NCBI GenBank assembly: GCA_964549915.1
Contig: CAZJWX010000002.1
Location: 1-64,000 of the forward strand
Reading direction: 5' to 3'
DNA length: 64,000 nt
Source of the DNA: JAUZRW01 sp964549915
GTDB lineage: Bacteria; Chloroflexota; Anaerolineae; Aggregatilineales; Phototrophicaceae
A program made the position numbers and the translations under genes. The notes under the pieces were generated by a model, which searched no databases, was not told where the DNA came from, and worked only from the letters and a program-made list of their open reading frames with translations. The stretch's first letter is position 1; each line of letters starts with the position of its first letter. This document shows, piece by piece, positions 53,259-62,551 of this stretch.

Positions 53259-54359
53259 ATGCGGATTATTGATGTTATCGACCATACCAACGTGTTGGAC
53301 GATGAATTCACCCATCGCGAACCTCCACAGGGCAGCGGCGATTGGCGCTTCGGCTCACAGGTGATCGTCGGCGAAAGCCAGGTAGCAGTCTTCGTGCGCG
53401 GCGGTGAGGCGCTGGATGCCCTGCGCACCGGACGTCATACACTTTCCGTGTCCAATCTGCCGTTGCTCTCCAGCTTGATCGGGCTGGCGACCAGCGGGCG
53501 CACCCCCTTCACGGCGGATCTGTACTTCGTCAACCTCAAGGATATGCCGCAAGTCGGCTGGGGTACCAACCCGCCGATCCCGCTTGAAACACCGGGCAAG
53601 GGCATGGGTGCGGTGCTGCTGAGCACCTTCGGCACGATGAATATCTCCATCGCTGATCCGATGCGGTTCCTGAAGAAGTTCGGCATCGGCAAGCCTGTCA
53701 CTCGCGTAGATGACATCAAGAACGCCCTTCAGACCAAGCTCCTGGGCGAACTAACCGTACTGCTGATGGGGTCGGGCGTGAAGAGCGTCCCGGAGGCCAA
53801 TGGGTTCCTCAGCGACCTGGAAGGCGCGATGCTGGCAAAGCTCAGCGAGGAATTTGAAAACGAATTCGGCATTCGCATCAATGCGGTGGACGCCAACCCC
53901 TTCCGCGCGAAGCAGGCCTCGCCGGACGAGATCATGAATTATGTCAGCCTGGAGAACTACGAGCGCATCAAGCGGCTGCAAATTGCCGAAACGGCTGCTG
54001 GCAACGAAGGCATGGCGGGCGGCCTGGCGGGCGCTGGACTGGGATTGGGCGTCGGGCAGCAGTTGGGCGGCGCACTCAACCCGAATGCGTCCGATACGCA
54101 GCAGCAGATGATGATGCAGCAGCAAATGATGATGCAGCAGATGATGCAACAAATGCAGCAGATGCAGCAGGGCAATCAGGCGCAGGCTCCGCAGCAACAG
54201 GCGGCTCCGGCTGGGGGCAGCGCACCGCAGACTCGCGAAGAAGTTCAGGCCGCGATTGACGCGCTGGACATGCGCTTCATGAACGGCGAAATTTCTGAGG
54301 CGATCTACAATCGCTTGCTGGAAAAGTGGCAGACCCGGCTGGACGAACTGAGCGGCTAA
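53259..54359 (+). CDS. SPFH / virion-core-like (YdjI-type) protein
   Basis: 366 residues from ATG 53259 (AGGAGA 8 bases upstream). SPFH domain about 20-260: FGSQVIVGESQVAVFVRGGEALDALRTGRHTLSVSNLPLL and DLYFVNLKDMPQVGWGTNPPIPLETPGKGMGAVLLSTFGTMNISIADP are typical of YdjI-like proteins. A Gly- then Met/Gln-rich linker (about 250-325) leads to a SHOCT-like C-terminal helix hairpin (REEVQAAIDALDMRFMNGEISEAIYNRLLEKWQTRLDEL). Such proteins assemble as membrane-surface oligomers. Last gene of the three-gene unit. Confidence 0.82.
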   Translation: MRIIDVIDHTNVLDDEFTHREPPQGSGDWRFGSQVIVGESQVAVFVRGGEALDALRTGRHTLSVSNLPLLSSLIGLATSGRTPFTADLYFVNLKDMPQVGWGTNPPIPLETPGKGMGAVLLSTFGTMNISIADPMRFLKKFGIGKPVTRVDDIKNALQTKLLGELTVLLMGSGVKSVPEANGFLSDLEGAMLAKLSEEFENEFGIRINAVDANPFRAKQASPDEIMNYVSLENYERIKRLQIAETAAGNEGMAGGLAGAGLGLGVGQQLGGALNPNASDTQQQMMMQQQMMMQQMMQQMQQMQQGNQAQAPQQQAAPAGGSAPQTREEVQAAIDALDMRFMNGEISEAIYNRLLEKWQTRLDELSG

Positions 54360-54386
54360 ACTCTACACGACTATCGCCAAACTTCT

Positions 54387-54414
54387 GTAGGGGCGATTCA
54401 TGCATCGCCTCTAC
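54387..54414. repeat. Dispersed palindrome, copy 3 (GTAGGGGCGAT type)
   Basis: GTAGGGGCGAT (54387-54397) and ATCGCCTCTAC (54404-54414) form an 11-bp stem with one G-U, overlapping the stop codon of the convergent glycosyltransferase gene. It may be a bidirectional terminator. Confidence 0.55.
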
Positions 54415-56324
54415 CTTGCGAACTCGCCGATTAACACCGCATCTGCGCCATCTTCCATGCGCAGACGTTCCCCTGTTTCCGGGTCGTACAAGCCGGCAAA
54501 AAGCTGATAATCCCCTGCTATTACCCCTGCCAACGGCAGCACGTATACATCGCGGTATGTCGTGTCCCGTTCCCACATCGTTGTGGATGCGCGGCCATCT
54601 TGCGGCGGATGATCGTCCTGTGACCAGAGCGGCGTACCTGTCGCCGGATTGATCGCGCCGATGAGATGTACGAAGCCCGTGAGCGGCGCTTCAGTCTGCG
54701 CAATGGGACGCCAATAGAGCCAGACTGTGAGTTCCCCGGTGGGTTCTGGCGCGAAGATGCGGGCATCGACCAACTCTACGATGTCGCCCAGGGTCGCCAG
54801 CGGCTCCTCATCCACTTCATCCGGTGCAACCTCCCAGGGCATGAACTGACGCGCAGGCAAGCCAGCCGCACGCGTATCCCGCACCAATTGCCAATGTTCA
54901 AACGCCCAGCTTTCGACGACGCCTTCATTCGGCCAGTCGGGGAACGTCTGCCCGACGATCCAGTAGGAGCGATAATCCTGCGCAGCCGTGTCTTCCATCG
55001 TTGCCGTGATTTCCGGGATCGGCTGATCTGGTTCGATGGGCAGGGCAAATTCAGCCGTCTCGATCTCATAGAGGTCGTAGTAATAGCCGAATCCGGCATC
55101 AATGCCCGTCTGAATCACAATATCATCCGGCGTCGTATTCGCTTCGAGGTAGGCCGCCAACTGTGGCCAATCTGGCGCTTTTTGCAGGCCGGGGTTGTGA
55201 TAGTGATTGACGAGGCTCACCGCTGCCAGCAGCATCCAGCCCAGCCAGAGGCCAGCGGAGAGCTGGCGCAGCTGGCGGAGATAGACGATAGCTGCTGCGA
55301 CCAGGAGCAGATAGGCCGGAACGGCGTTGAGGATGTAACGTGGCGCGAAGATGTTCATCTGCGTGGAAACGACCGCCAGCGCGATCATCGGTACAATGCC
55401 CAGCAGCGCCAGGAAAACGCCCTGTTCGGTGGATTTGCGCCATACAACCAGACCACAGCCGATCAAGAGGAGCAGCAAGGCCACCCCCAATGCTGCCGCA
55501 TAAGGCAGAGACTCGCCGAAGGTCAACGTGGGCAGAAACCAGGTCAGCAGACGCAGGGGTTCCAGGCCGCCAGCGGTGGTACCACCATAGCTGCCGCCGC
55601 TGATGAGATCACCCTGGAAGATGAGGAATGCCCCGACACCAGCCACGCCGAGAGACGCCTGCACAGCAAACCAACGCGCCAGGAAACCGCGATCTTTCCA
55701 GCGCAGCCAGAGCGCGTAGAGCGTCAAGATTCCCAGCGTGAGCAGTTCGACGTAGAAAACCGAGACTGCTGCAAGCTGCACCAGGGCGTAGAGCGCCCAA
55801 TCAATTGGCCTGCGCCTGCCATAAATCACGCACAGGCCGAGCCAGAGCGCGACGGCACTCAACCCTGCCCAGGTCGCGTAATTGCGAAAATCCTGCGCAT
55901 GCCAGACTTCGAAGGGGTGGATCGCGAAGAAGAAAGCCGCCAGAAAACCAACATAGCGGTTCCCCGTCAGGCGCTTGCCCAGGGCGTAGAGCGCGGCAAT
56001 GCCCAGGAGATTGGTCAGCGCAGGCAAGAGACGCAGGGCGAATTCAGGCGTCAACCCCGCGCTGACGCCCCACAGCCGAAACAGTGCATAGGTGCCCGGC
56101 GGATGTGGTTCAATCGCGGCGATTTCCACCAGGGAGACATCGAGCGGCAACCCCGCCCAATTCTGTACACTGAAGGCTTCGTCTCCACGTAACGGGGCAG
56201 CATCCATCTGGTACAGGCGCAGGGCAAACCCAAACCAGATGAAGGCAATCAGCCAGAACCAATGACGCGCGTGCATCTTGCCTCTAACGGATGGACTGCG
56301 CTTCAAACGCGGCGATTTGTTCAT
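54411..56324 (-). CDS. Membrane glycosyltransferase, GT39/ArnT-like
   Basis: 637 residues with about a dozen membrane helices in the first two thirds and a large extracytoplasmic domain from about 430. The conserved acidic loop MDAAPLRGDEAFSVQNWAG (Asp-Glu) is at about 37-60, as in dolichyl-phosphate-mannose and ArnT-type transferases that use lipid-linked sugars. The acceptor is not visible. Its start overlaps the end of the upstream membrane gene by 41 bases, so they are co-transcribed. Confidence 0.88.
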   Translation of the reverse strand: MNKSPRLKRSPSVRGKMHARHWFWLIAFIWFGFALRLYQMDAAPLRGDEAFSVQNWAGLPLDVSLVEIAAIEPHPPGTYALFRLWGVSAGLTPEFALRLLPALTNLLGIAALYALGKRLTGNRYVGFLAAFFFAIHPFEVWHAQDFRNYATWAGLSAVALWLGLCVIYGRRRPIDWALYALVQLAAVSVFYVELLTLGILTLYALWLRWKDRGFLARWFAVQASLGVAGVGAFLIFQGDLISGGSYGGTTAGGLEPLRLLTWFLPTLTFGESLPYAAALGVALLLLLIGCGLVVWRKSTEQGVFLALLGIVPMIALAVVSTQMNIFAPRYILNAVPAYLLLVAAAIVYLRQLRQLSAGLWLGWMLLAAVSLVNHYHNPGLQKAPDWPQLAAYLEANTTPDDIVIQTGIDAGFGYYYDLYEIETAEFALPIEPDQPIPEITATMEDTAAQDYRSYWIVGQTFPDWPNEGVVESWAFEHWQLVRDTRAAGLPARQFMPWEVAPDEVDEEPLATLGDIVELVDARIFAPEPTGELTVWLYWRPIAQTEAPLTGFVHLIGAINPATGTPLWSQDDHPPQDGRASTTMWERDTTYRDVYVLPLAGVIAGDYQLFAGLYDPETGERLRMEDGADAVLIGEFAR

Positions 56325-57042
56325 CGCTCAGTGGCAGACGCGCTTTCTGCTGCAAGTCTTCTTTCTGCTGGCGATTCAGTTCGCGCATGTACCCGATCAA
56401 ACTCGGTTCGGCTTTATCGTCAGTGTAGAGCACGGGCACTTCCGGGTCTTCCAGTTCAAGTTCGGCTTTCGGATCGAGGAAGACGACCAGCGGCTGCACC
56501 TCCACTTCGGCATCCGGCGCCGCCTTATCCAGCATTTTGCGCACATGGTCGGCAGCGCGTTCCGCATCTGCGGTGGGGTTGCCAATGCCGTCCATGCGGA
56601 TCAAGCTGGCGAAGCGCCCCAGAAAACTGCGCTTCGTCTTCCAATCGCTGCCTTTGTTGATGTGCTCTCCCTTATGCCAGCGCGTGACGATGGCGAAGAT
56701 CCCCTGTGGCGCGATCAAGACATGTTCTGCCGGGGCATGATGATAGTGATAGACGATGCTCTTCTTACTGATGCCCTTCAACCCCTCGTTGATGGCCTCA
56801 TTGGGATAGGGCTGGCGTGCCCAGGTATTCGTCAGGCGCACCGATGTGATCGTGAAGAGGAAAGCGACTGGCAGCAAAAAAGCCTGTAGCAGCACGAACC
56901 AGGCATTTGGTGCCTGATCCGTGAAAAGCGGTAGATTGATCACGATGAAACCACCCACCAGCACCACCAGAGTCAGCAGGAACGTGATGGTTGCCAGACG
57001 ACGGTTGCGCTTGACGCGCTTCTTGTTCATTACAATGCGCAT
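56284..57042 (-). CDS. Membrane protein with a NERD-like soluble domain
   Basis: 252 residues. Two membrane helices (about 17-37, 47-65), then a soluble domain with AEHVLIAPQGIFAIVTRWHKGEHINKGSDWKTKR, which aligns loosely to the NERD nuclease-related core; the Glu-x-Lys of an active NERD is replaced (VTR), so nuclease activity is unlikely. A helical C-terminal end follows. It lies seven bases after the CARDB gene and overlaps the GT39 gene. Assignment to NERD is tentative. Confidence 0.55.
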   Translation of the reverse strand: MRIVMNKKRVKRNRRLATITFLLTLVVLVGGFIVINLPLFTDQAPNAWFVLLQAFLLPVAFLFTITSVRLTNTWARQPYPNEAINEGLKGISKKSIVYHYHHAPAEHVLIAPQGIFAIVTRWHKGEHINKGSDWKTKRSFLGRFASLIRMDGIGNPTADAERAADHVRKMLDKAAPDAEVEVQPLVVFLDPKAELELEDPEVPVLYTDDKAEPSLIGYMRELNRQQKEDLQQKARLPLSDEQIAAFEAQSIR

Positions 57043-57049
57043 GATGCCC

Positions 57050-58573
57050 TCAGCAGCGCCCAGTTTGGACGATCAAGTAATCTTCAGTGTATTCGTTGTT
57101 GCCTTCATTGGTCTCCGCAACAGCGTTGCCCGCATCCACCGTGAGGGTGAAGCGATGAGTCTCATTGAAGAACGTCTCCGGCATCACCAGGCCAAACTTC
57201 GAGAAGTCCACCGTATCCCCCGGAGCAATCGACGGTAGATCAAAGACGTATTCGCGGGAGAGAACCCCGGTGCGCAGGTTGTTGAAGCGCATACGCACGA
57301 TCCCTTCCGGAGTCGCCACAAAGCCTTCGTTGCGAATCGCGTAGTTGAGCGTGTAGCGGTAGCCGCAAAGCAAACCTCGATCGCTCTCCAGTTCATTCGC
57401 CTCAAAGTATGGCACGCTGACGATGTACAGGTCAGCATTGAGGGTCTGTTCTTCACCTGTGCGTGGCACGAAATAGGATATGAACCCCTGATGGGTGACT
57501 TCCGCGCAGACCAGCTCACCGTAGCGCTGGGTCGGAAGAATTTCCCATTCACGCGGCGCACCATAGCCAATCCCGATTACAGCCGCATCCAGGTCTGCCT
57601 GTTCCGGACGGATGCAGTGTGTCACCGGATTCACGAGGCGTTCCGAATCACGCGGGTCGGCCTGATACTCACCCGAAGCGAAGACCTCGTAGAAGAAGCC
57701 GCGCCGTTCGTAGCTGGGCACATCAGGCGGTAGCTCATCTTCATTGCGAATCACACCTGGCGAGAAGGAACCCAGGTCTGCGCGACAGTGCATGGTAAAA
57801 CTGCCCTGCGCCGAAATCTGTACATCCTGCGGATCATAGAGCAGCGCCTCACCACAATAGGGATAGCTGCGCATGACACCCGTATTGACTTCACTACTAC
57901 CTTCGATCTGGCGACCGATGGGCAAGCCCTCTTCGTTTGTGCCCGTGCCGCGTCCCGTGACCAATTCCGCCGTGATGCGTGCTACCCCGCCCAGGTCAAT
58001 ATTGACGGGTTCCGTACCATCCGAGGGGCCGAAGACCTGCGCTGTATTCAACGCTGCCAGATTGAACGTGGTTCCCGGCGACCACGCCCAGTACGTCAGG
58101 ACGCTGCTGCCCGATTCATCGGCGAAGAAGCGGAATCCGATGGGCAGGTAGAAACCCACCCAGACGACGGGCGCGTTGATCTCGACCGGATTCGGCAGTG
58201 GGATACGCGCCACCCCCGGCGTGCTGATGCCCACTTCCGTCTGGCTGACCAGCACCGCATCCTGCGGGGAGCCACCATTGGCATCTTCGTAAATTACGAC
58301 CTGCACTGGCGCGCCCGGCACAGCTTCCTGCACCGCAATCGTGACGACATCCATCGTTACCGGGAAATCCAGGTTCAACGGAGTCAGGTCGAAGCCGTTC
58401 ATGACAAGCGTGGGTTCCCCGTCAATGAACCAGGAACTGCTGGTATCACCAGCGTTGTTGATCAGAGTCAGATCACCAGCCTGCACATCCTGCGTATCAA
58501 AAAGAAAAATCGTCAACAGCGTAAAGAGACTGACTACTGCCAGGCTTGTTGTTGGGATTCGCGTTCGGTTCAT
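57050..58573 (-). CDS. Secreted CARDB-type cell-surface protein
   Basis: 507 residues. Signal peptide about 10-32. The body is beta-rich with scattered Cys. The C-terminal part (about 380-507) has the CARDB/bacterial Ig-like pattern LNYAIRNEGFVATPEGIVRMRFNN and the closing VDAGNAVAETNEGNNEYTEDYLIV typical of CARDB repeats. It is likely displayed or released. First gene of a three-gene minus-strand unit with the NERD-like and GT39 genes, divergent from yajC. Confidence 0.75.
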   Translation of the reverse strand: MNRTRIPTTSLAVVSLFTLLTIFLFDTQDVQAGDLTLINNAGDTSSSWFIDGEPTLVMNGFDLTPLNLDFPVTMDVVTIAVQEAVPGAPVQVVIYEDANGGSPQDAVLVSQTEVGISTPGVARIPLPNPVEINAPVVWVGFYLPIGFRFFADESGSSVLTYWAWSPGTTFNLAALNTAQVFGPSDGTEPVNIDLGGVARITAELVTGRGTGTNEEGLPIGRQIEGSSEVNTGVMRSYPYCGEALLYDPQDVQISAQGSFTMHCRADLGSFSPGVIRNEDELPPDVPSYERRGFFYEVFASGEYQADPRDSERLVNPVTHCIRPEQADLDAAVIGIGYGAPREWEILPTQRYGELVCAEVTHQGFISYFVPRTGEEQTLNADLYIVSVPYFEANELESDRGLLCGYRYTLNYAIRNEGFVATPEGIVRMRFNNLRTGVLSREYVFDLPSIAPGDTVDFSKFGLVMPETFFNETHRFTLTVDAGNAVAETNEGNNEYTEDYLIVQTGRC

Positions 58574-58734
58574 CGGGTTTCAGCCCTCGCATTCCGTTTG
58601 CAAAGCGACTTAGCGCTGCGTATTGTAGGAACAATTCACAGGGCGGTCAAGCGCGTCGGGCAATGTGAGGTCTGGTCGTGAGGCAGGGCGGGGAGTATAA
58701 TGCGCCCGTTTTGGTGGGGATTTTGGAGCTATCC

Positions 58735-59040
58735 ATGACAGATCTGGTTGTATTGTTATTTTTCGCCATTCTTTTCCTGGGCGGTTATTGGGTCTTCGTT
58801 CTGATGCCGCGCCAGCGCGATTTTCAGAAACGGCAGCGCATGGCACGCGAGCTGGCTGCCGGGGATGAGGTCATCACAGGTGGTGGCGTCGTTGGCAAGG
58901 TCAATCGCATTGACTCCGAGATGGGCGTCGCCTATATCGAAGTCGCCGATGGCATCGAGATTCGCGTGGTGACCGCCGCTATCCTGGATCGCTACAATCC
59001 GGAGGAGGTCGCCAAGAACGCCCAAATCGGAGTGGAGTGA
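58735..59040 (+). CDS. yajC: Preprotein translocase subunit YajC
   Basis: 101 residues. One N-terminal membrane helix (VVLLFFAILFLGGYWVFVLMP) and the soluble YajC domain RQRDFQKRQRMARELAAGDEVITGGGVVGKVNRIDSEMGVAYIEVADGIEIRVVTAAI. ATG 58735 follows TTGGAG at 7 bases; TATAAT at 58696-58701 is a possible -10 box. First of the yajC-secD-secF set, the accessory complex of SecYEG. Confidence 0.93.
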   Translation: MTDLVVLLFFAILFLGGYWVFVLMPRQRDFQKRQRMARELAAGDEVITGGGVVGKVNRIDSEMGVAYIEVADGIEIRVVTAAILDRYNPEEVAKNAQIGVE

Positions 59041-59125
59041 GTAACGAGATCGCATAGATCAACCGCCTCAGTCGCTTGCGAGACTGGCTGGAGCGCACGG
59101 AAACAACGCGAGAGAGAGGCAGAAT

Positions 59126-60526
59126 ATGAGTGTACATATCCGATGGCTGATCGGCATCAGTGTGCTGGTTGTCATCTGCGTGTGGATCGTCATCCCGAAG
59201 CAAGAGGATGTCGTCATTGACTTCAACGATGATGGTTCACCGGAATTCGTCCTGTTGGGCGATCAGCCGCTGGGGCTGGACTTGATCGGCGGACTGCGCG
59301 TGCTGTTGCAAGCGACCATCCCAACGAGCGAATTCACGCCGGAAGACTTACGCGAGACCGCCAACAATGTCTCGCGACGGGTGAACGCGCTCGGCCTGAC
59401 GGAAGCTACTATTCAGGTACAGGGCAGCAATCGTATCCTGGTGGAACTCCCCGGTGTGAGTGACCGCGAACGCGCCATCAGCACCATTCAGCAGACCGCC
59501 TTGCTGGAATTTGTCGATTTTGGCGGCCTGGGCAACGTCGCACAGGATTACGTCGGGCAGAAGATTTATACGACCGCACAACAACGCCTGGAAATCGGCG
59601 ATAGCGAAGACCGCTTGCTACACCCGACCACAGGCCAACCCTTCGAGACAGCCATTACAGGGGCATCGCTCTCCGCTGCCAGCGCCCAGTTTCAGGCGGT
59701 TGACGCCAGTGGCGTAGCACAGTGGTTCATCGAATTCGAGATTGAGCAGGACTCGGTCGCCACCTTCGCCACGTTCACAGGAAGTCGCGTCGGGCAACCG
59801 ATGGCGATTGTACTGGATGGCGAAGTGCTCTCCGCCCCGGTGATCCAATCCGAGCTTTCGACTGGCGGCATCATCACAGGTGACTTCACGCAGGAAGAAG
59901 CACAGCAGCTTGCCTTGCAATTGCGCTCCGGCGCACTGCCCATTCCGTTGAGCGTAGAAGGCGCAACGGAGGTCGGCGCAACGCTCGGTCAGGAATCCGT
60001 TGCGCGGAGTGTGCGTGCCGGCATCGTCGGCGTCATCATCGTGCTGGCCTTCATGCTGATCTACTACCGTGTACCTGGCATCAGCGCCGACATCGCCCTG
60101 GGCGTCTTCATCTTGCTCAATCTGGCGCTCTTCCGCCTGCTCCCGGTGACGCTGACCTTGCCAGCCATCACAGGCTTCTTGATTTCGATTGGTACAGCGG
60201 TGGATGGCAACATCCTGATTTTCGAGCGCATCAAAGAAGAGTTGCGTGCGGGCAAGGATTTGATCCCCGCGCTGGATTCGGGCTTCGATCGCGCGTGGGC
60301 ATCCATCCGCGACTCGAACATCTCCACGATCATCATCTGCGGCATTCTCTTCCTCTTCGGGCAAACGCCGGGGGCGAGCATTGTTAGCGGTTTCGCGGTG
60401 ACTCTGGCGTTGGGGCTGGTCTTGAACCTCTTCACAGCGATCACGGTCACGCGCACATTCCTGTACCTGATTGTCGGACTGAACCGCAACACGCTGGCCA
60501 AACGAGCCTGGCTGCTAGGCGTCTAA
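59126..60526 (+). CDS. secD: Protein-export membrane protein SecD
   Basis: 466 residues. N-terminal helix about 5-22, the SecD P1 domain (GLDLIGGLRVLLQATIP; RETANNVSRRVNALGLTEATIQVQGSNRILVELPGVSD), and six-helix RND part (about 280-460) with AITGFLISIGTAVDGNILIFERIKEELRAGKD. With SecF it uses the proton gradient to complete export. It starts 85 bases after yajC and 18 bases before secF. Confidence 0.97.
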   Translation: MSVHIRWLIGISVLVVICVWIVIPKQEDVVIDFNDDGSPEFVLLGDQPLGLDLIGGLRVLLQATIPTSEFTPEDLRETANNVSRRVNALGLTEATIQVQGSNRILVELPGVSDRERAISTIQQTALLEFVDFGGLGNVAQDYVGQKIYTTAQQRLEIGDSEDRLLHPTTGQPFETAITGASLSAASAQFQAVDASGVAQWFIEFEIEQDSVATFATFTGSRVGQPMAIVLDGEVLSAPVIQSELSTGGIITGDFTQEEAQQLALQLRSGALPIPLSVEGATEVGATLGQESVARSVRAGIVGVIIVLAFMLIYYRVPGISADIALGVFILLNLALFRLLPVTLTLPAITGFLISIGTAVDGNILIFERIKEELRAGKDLIPALDSGFDRAWASIRDSNISTIIICGILFLFGQTPGASIVSGFAVTLALGLVLNLFTAITVTRTFLYLIVGLNRNTLAKRAWLLGV

Positions 60527-60544
60527 AGGGGGCGATGAGAAACG

Positions 60545-61762
60545 ATGTTTAATCTCGTAGAAAAGCGACGTTTATACTTCTTGCTGTCCGCCCTCGTCAT
60601 CATTCCAGGGCTGGCAGTGATGATCTATTCCACCGTACAGACGGGCGCACCGTTCCGCCTGAGCATCGACTTCGCCGGGGGCAGCATCTATGACCTGACC
60701 TTCATCGGGGGCGATGTGACCGAAGACGCAATCCGCGACGTTTTCGCCTCGGTCGGCGACGAAAATGTCATCATCCAGCAGCTAGGCCAGGGTGGGCTGC
60801 GCTTCGCAGTGGAAAACCCGCAGCCTGGTGATGCAGCGGACAGGGAGGCCGTCGTCACCGAGTTGAGCGACGCGGTCAATGCCGCTGGCCTGGGTGATAA
60901 TCCCATCGTGAGCTATGACGAGCAAGCGAGCGCCTATACCATCACCTTCGACACCCCCGATGTGAGTGAAGAGCAGGTGCGCGAAGACATTCGCGACTTC
61001 ATCGGGGAAGAGACTGTCATCACCTCCGCTGAGACGACGAGTTGGTCAATCCGCGCTTCAGCCGCTGATAACCCGGAAGCGGGCGAGGCTGAAGGGTCAC
61101 AGCTCAGCGACCGCGCCACGCTGATCCTCAACGAGCTGGAGACGCTGGCCCCGATTGATGTTGACAGTCGGCGCGTCGAATCCGTCTCCGCGACCATCGG
61201 CGCGGAAGTGACGCGCTCGGCGATTTTCGCTGTGCTGACTGCCGCCATCGTCATCACTAGCTTCATCGTGATCGCCTTCCGTCAGGTGCCGAACGCCTTC
61301 CGCTACGGCGTCTGCGCAATTGCCGCGATGGTGCACGATGTGCTGATCGTGATGGGCTTGATGTCGCTCTTCGGGCTGCTCTTTGGCTGGGAGATTGACG
61401 CGCTCTTCCTGACGGCAGTGCTGACTGTGGTCGGCTTCTCCGTACAGGACTCGATTGTGGTCTTCGACCGCATCCGCGAGAACATCCCGCTGCGTCTGGG
61501 TGAGCCGTATGAGACGATTGTCAATCGCAGTCTGTGGGAGACGATCCACCGTTCGCTGGCGACTCAGTTGAACGCCTTCTTCATCATGATCGCGATTCTG
61601 CTCTTCGGCGGCCAGACCGTGACGCAGTTCATCTTCATCCTGTTCATCGGCCTGCTGTCGGGCAGCTATTCGTCGCTGTTCACGGCGGTTCCGCTCCTGG
61701 TGGCCTGGGAAAAAGGCGAGATTCCTTTCGTCAACCAGAACCCCGCCTACCAGGAAGCGTGA
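60545..61762 (+). CDS. secF: Protein-export membrane protein SecF
   Basis: 405 residues, longer than the usual 300-320 because the periplasmic part (about 40-215) is extended. RND helices about 225-395 carry VLIVMGLMSLFGLLFGWEIDALFLTAVLTVVGFSVQDSIVVFDRIREN, the family core. It is downstream of secD and completes the SecDF unit. Confidence 0.96.
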   Translation: MFNLVEKRRLYFLLSALVIIPGLAVMIYSTVQTGAPFRLSIDFAGGSIYDLTFIGGDVTEDAIRDVFASVGDENVIIQQLGQGGLRFAVENPQPGDAADREAVVTELSDAVNAAGLGDNPIVSYDEQASAYTITFDTPDVSEEQVREDIRDFIGEETVITSAETTSWSIRASAADNPEAGEAEGSQLSDRATLILNELETLAPIDVDSRRVESVSATIGAEVTRSAIFAVLTAAIVITSFIVIAFRQVPNAFRYGVCAIAAMVHDVLIVMGLMSLFGLLFGWEIDALFLTAVLTVVGFSVQDSIVVFDRIRENIPLRLGEPYETIVNRSLWETIHRSLATQLNAFFIMIAILLFGGQTVTQFIFILFIGLLSGSYSSLFTAVPLLVAWEKGEIPFVNQNPAYQEA

Positions 61763-61773
61763 TCCCTGGTTTG

Positions 61774-61801
61774 GGTAGGGGCATATCACCACACCCCTAC
61801 C
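61774..61801. repeat. Dispersed palindrome, copy 4 (GGTAGGGG type)
   Basis: GGTAGGGG (61774-61781) and CCCCTACC (61794-61801) form an 8-bp perfect stem with a 12-base loop, between convergent secF and the SDR gene. It may be a bidirectional terminator. Confidence 0.5.
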
Positions 61802-61807
61802 TGTTCC

Positions 61808-62518
61808 CTAGACCGAACGGGTGATTCCGCCGTCGACGCGGATATTCTGCCCGGTGATGTACGCCGCTGCATCCGAGAGCAGGAAACGCACCGTCGCAGC
61901 AATCTCTTCGACGGTGCCGTACCGCCCCATCGGGATCTGCGCGAGAAAATCTTCTTTCTCTGGCAGGCTGTTCACAAAGCCAGGCAGCACGTTGTTCATG
62001 CGGATCCGGGCCGGGGCGTATTCGTCGGCGTAGATTTTGGTGAAGGATGCTAAGGCAGCGCGAAACGATGCCGAAACCGGGAAAACACGCGTCGGCTCAA
62101 AGGCAGCGAACGTGGAGATATTGACGATGGCTCCGCCGCCCTGGGCACGCATCAACGGGGTGACCAACCGCGCCATCCGCACGACGTTGAGCATGACGAG
62201 TTCCATACCCGCGTGCCAATCCTCATCCGGGATTGCCAGCAATTCGCCTTTTGGGGGATGCCCCGTGTTGTTGACAACTGCATCAATTCGCCCGTAGGTA
62301 TTGAAGGCGGTGTTCACCAACTGTTCCAGCGCTGCTGGATCCGCCACTGACCCGGTGACGGCGATTCCAGCCAATTCGTGCGCGAGTTCTTCTGCTGCGC
62401 CCGATGTGGACATCAACGCGACGTGGTAGTAGTTTTCCGCCAGGTCGCGGGCGATCGCTGCACCCATACCCCGGCTGGCCGCCGTGACGATAGCGACTCG
62501 TTTCTCTGCCAAAATCAT
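61808..62518 (-). CDS. Short-chain dehydrogenase/reductase without the usual Tyr/Lys
   Basis: 236 residues, SDR fold. NAD(P)-binding TAASRGMGAAIARDLAE and NNTG are present. The catalytic block reads NIS...FPVSASFRAAL: the Ser is kept, but the usual Tyr-x3-Lys is Val-x3-Phe. The C-terminal LPGFVNSLPEK...FLLSDAAAYITGQNIRVDGG is typical. It is probably not a standard oxidoreductase. It starts 34 bases after the FAD oxidoreductase stop and may be co-transcribed. Confidence 0.85.
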   Translation of the reverse strand: MILAEKRVAIVTAASRGMGAAIARDLAENYYHVALMSTSGAAEELAHELAGIAVTGSVADPAALEQLVNTAFNTYGRIDAVVNNTGHPPKGELLAIPDEDWHAGMELVMLNVVRMARLVTPLMRAQGGGAIVNISTFAAFEPTRVFPVSASFRAALASFTKIYADEYAPARIRMNNVLPGFVNSLPEKEDFLAQIPMGRYGTVEEIAATVRFLLSDAAAYITGQNIRVDGGITRSV

Positions 62519-62551
62519 CTCCTCAATGTGTGTGTCGTTAAATCCGTCAAA

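Noticed and set aside
54100..54185. Possible short tandem repeat (CAG/ATG-rich run)
   Set aside because: It encodes the in-frame Met/Gln-rich linker of the SPFH protein and has no regular unit.
54666..56192. 508-codon frame opposite the GT39 gene
   Set aside because: Low-complexity Gln/Arg-rich antisense product; GT39 on the minus strand has real membrane helices.
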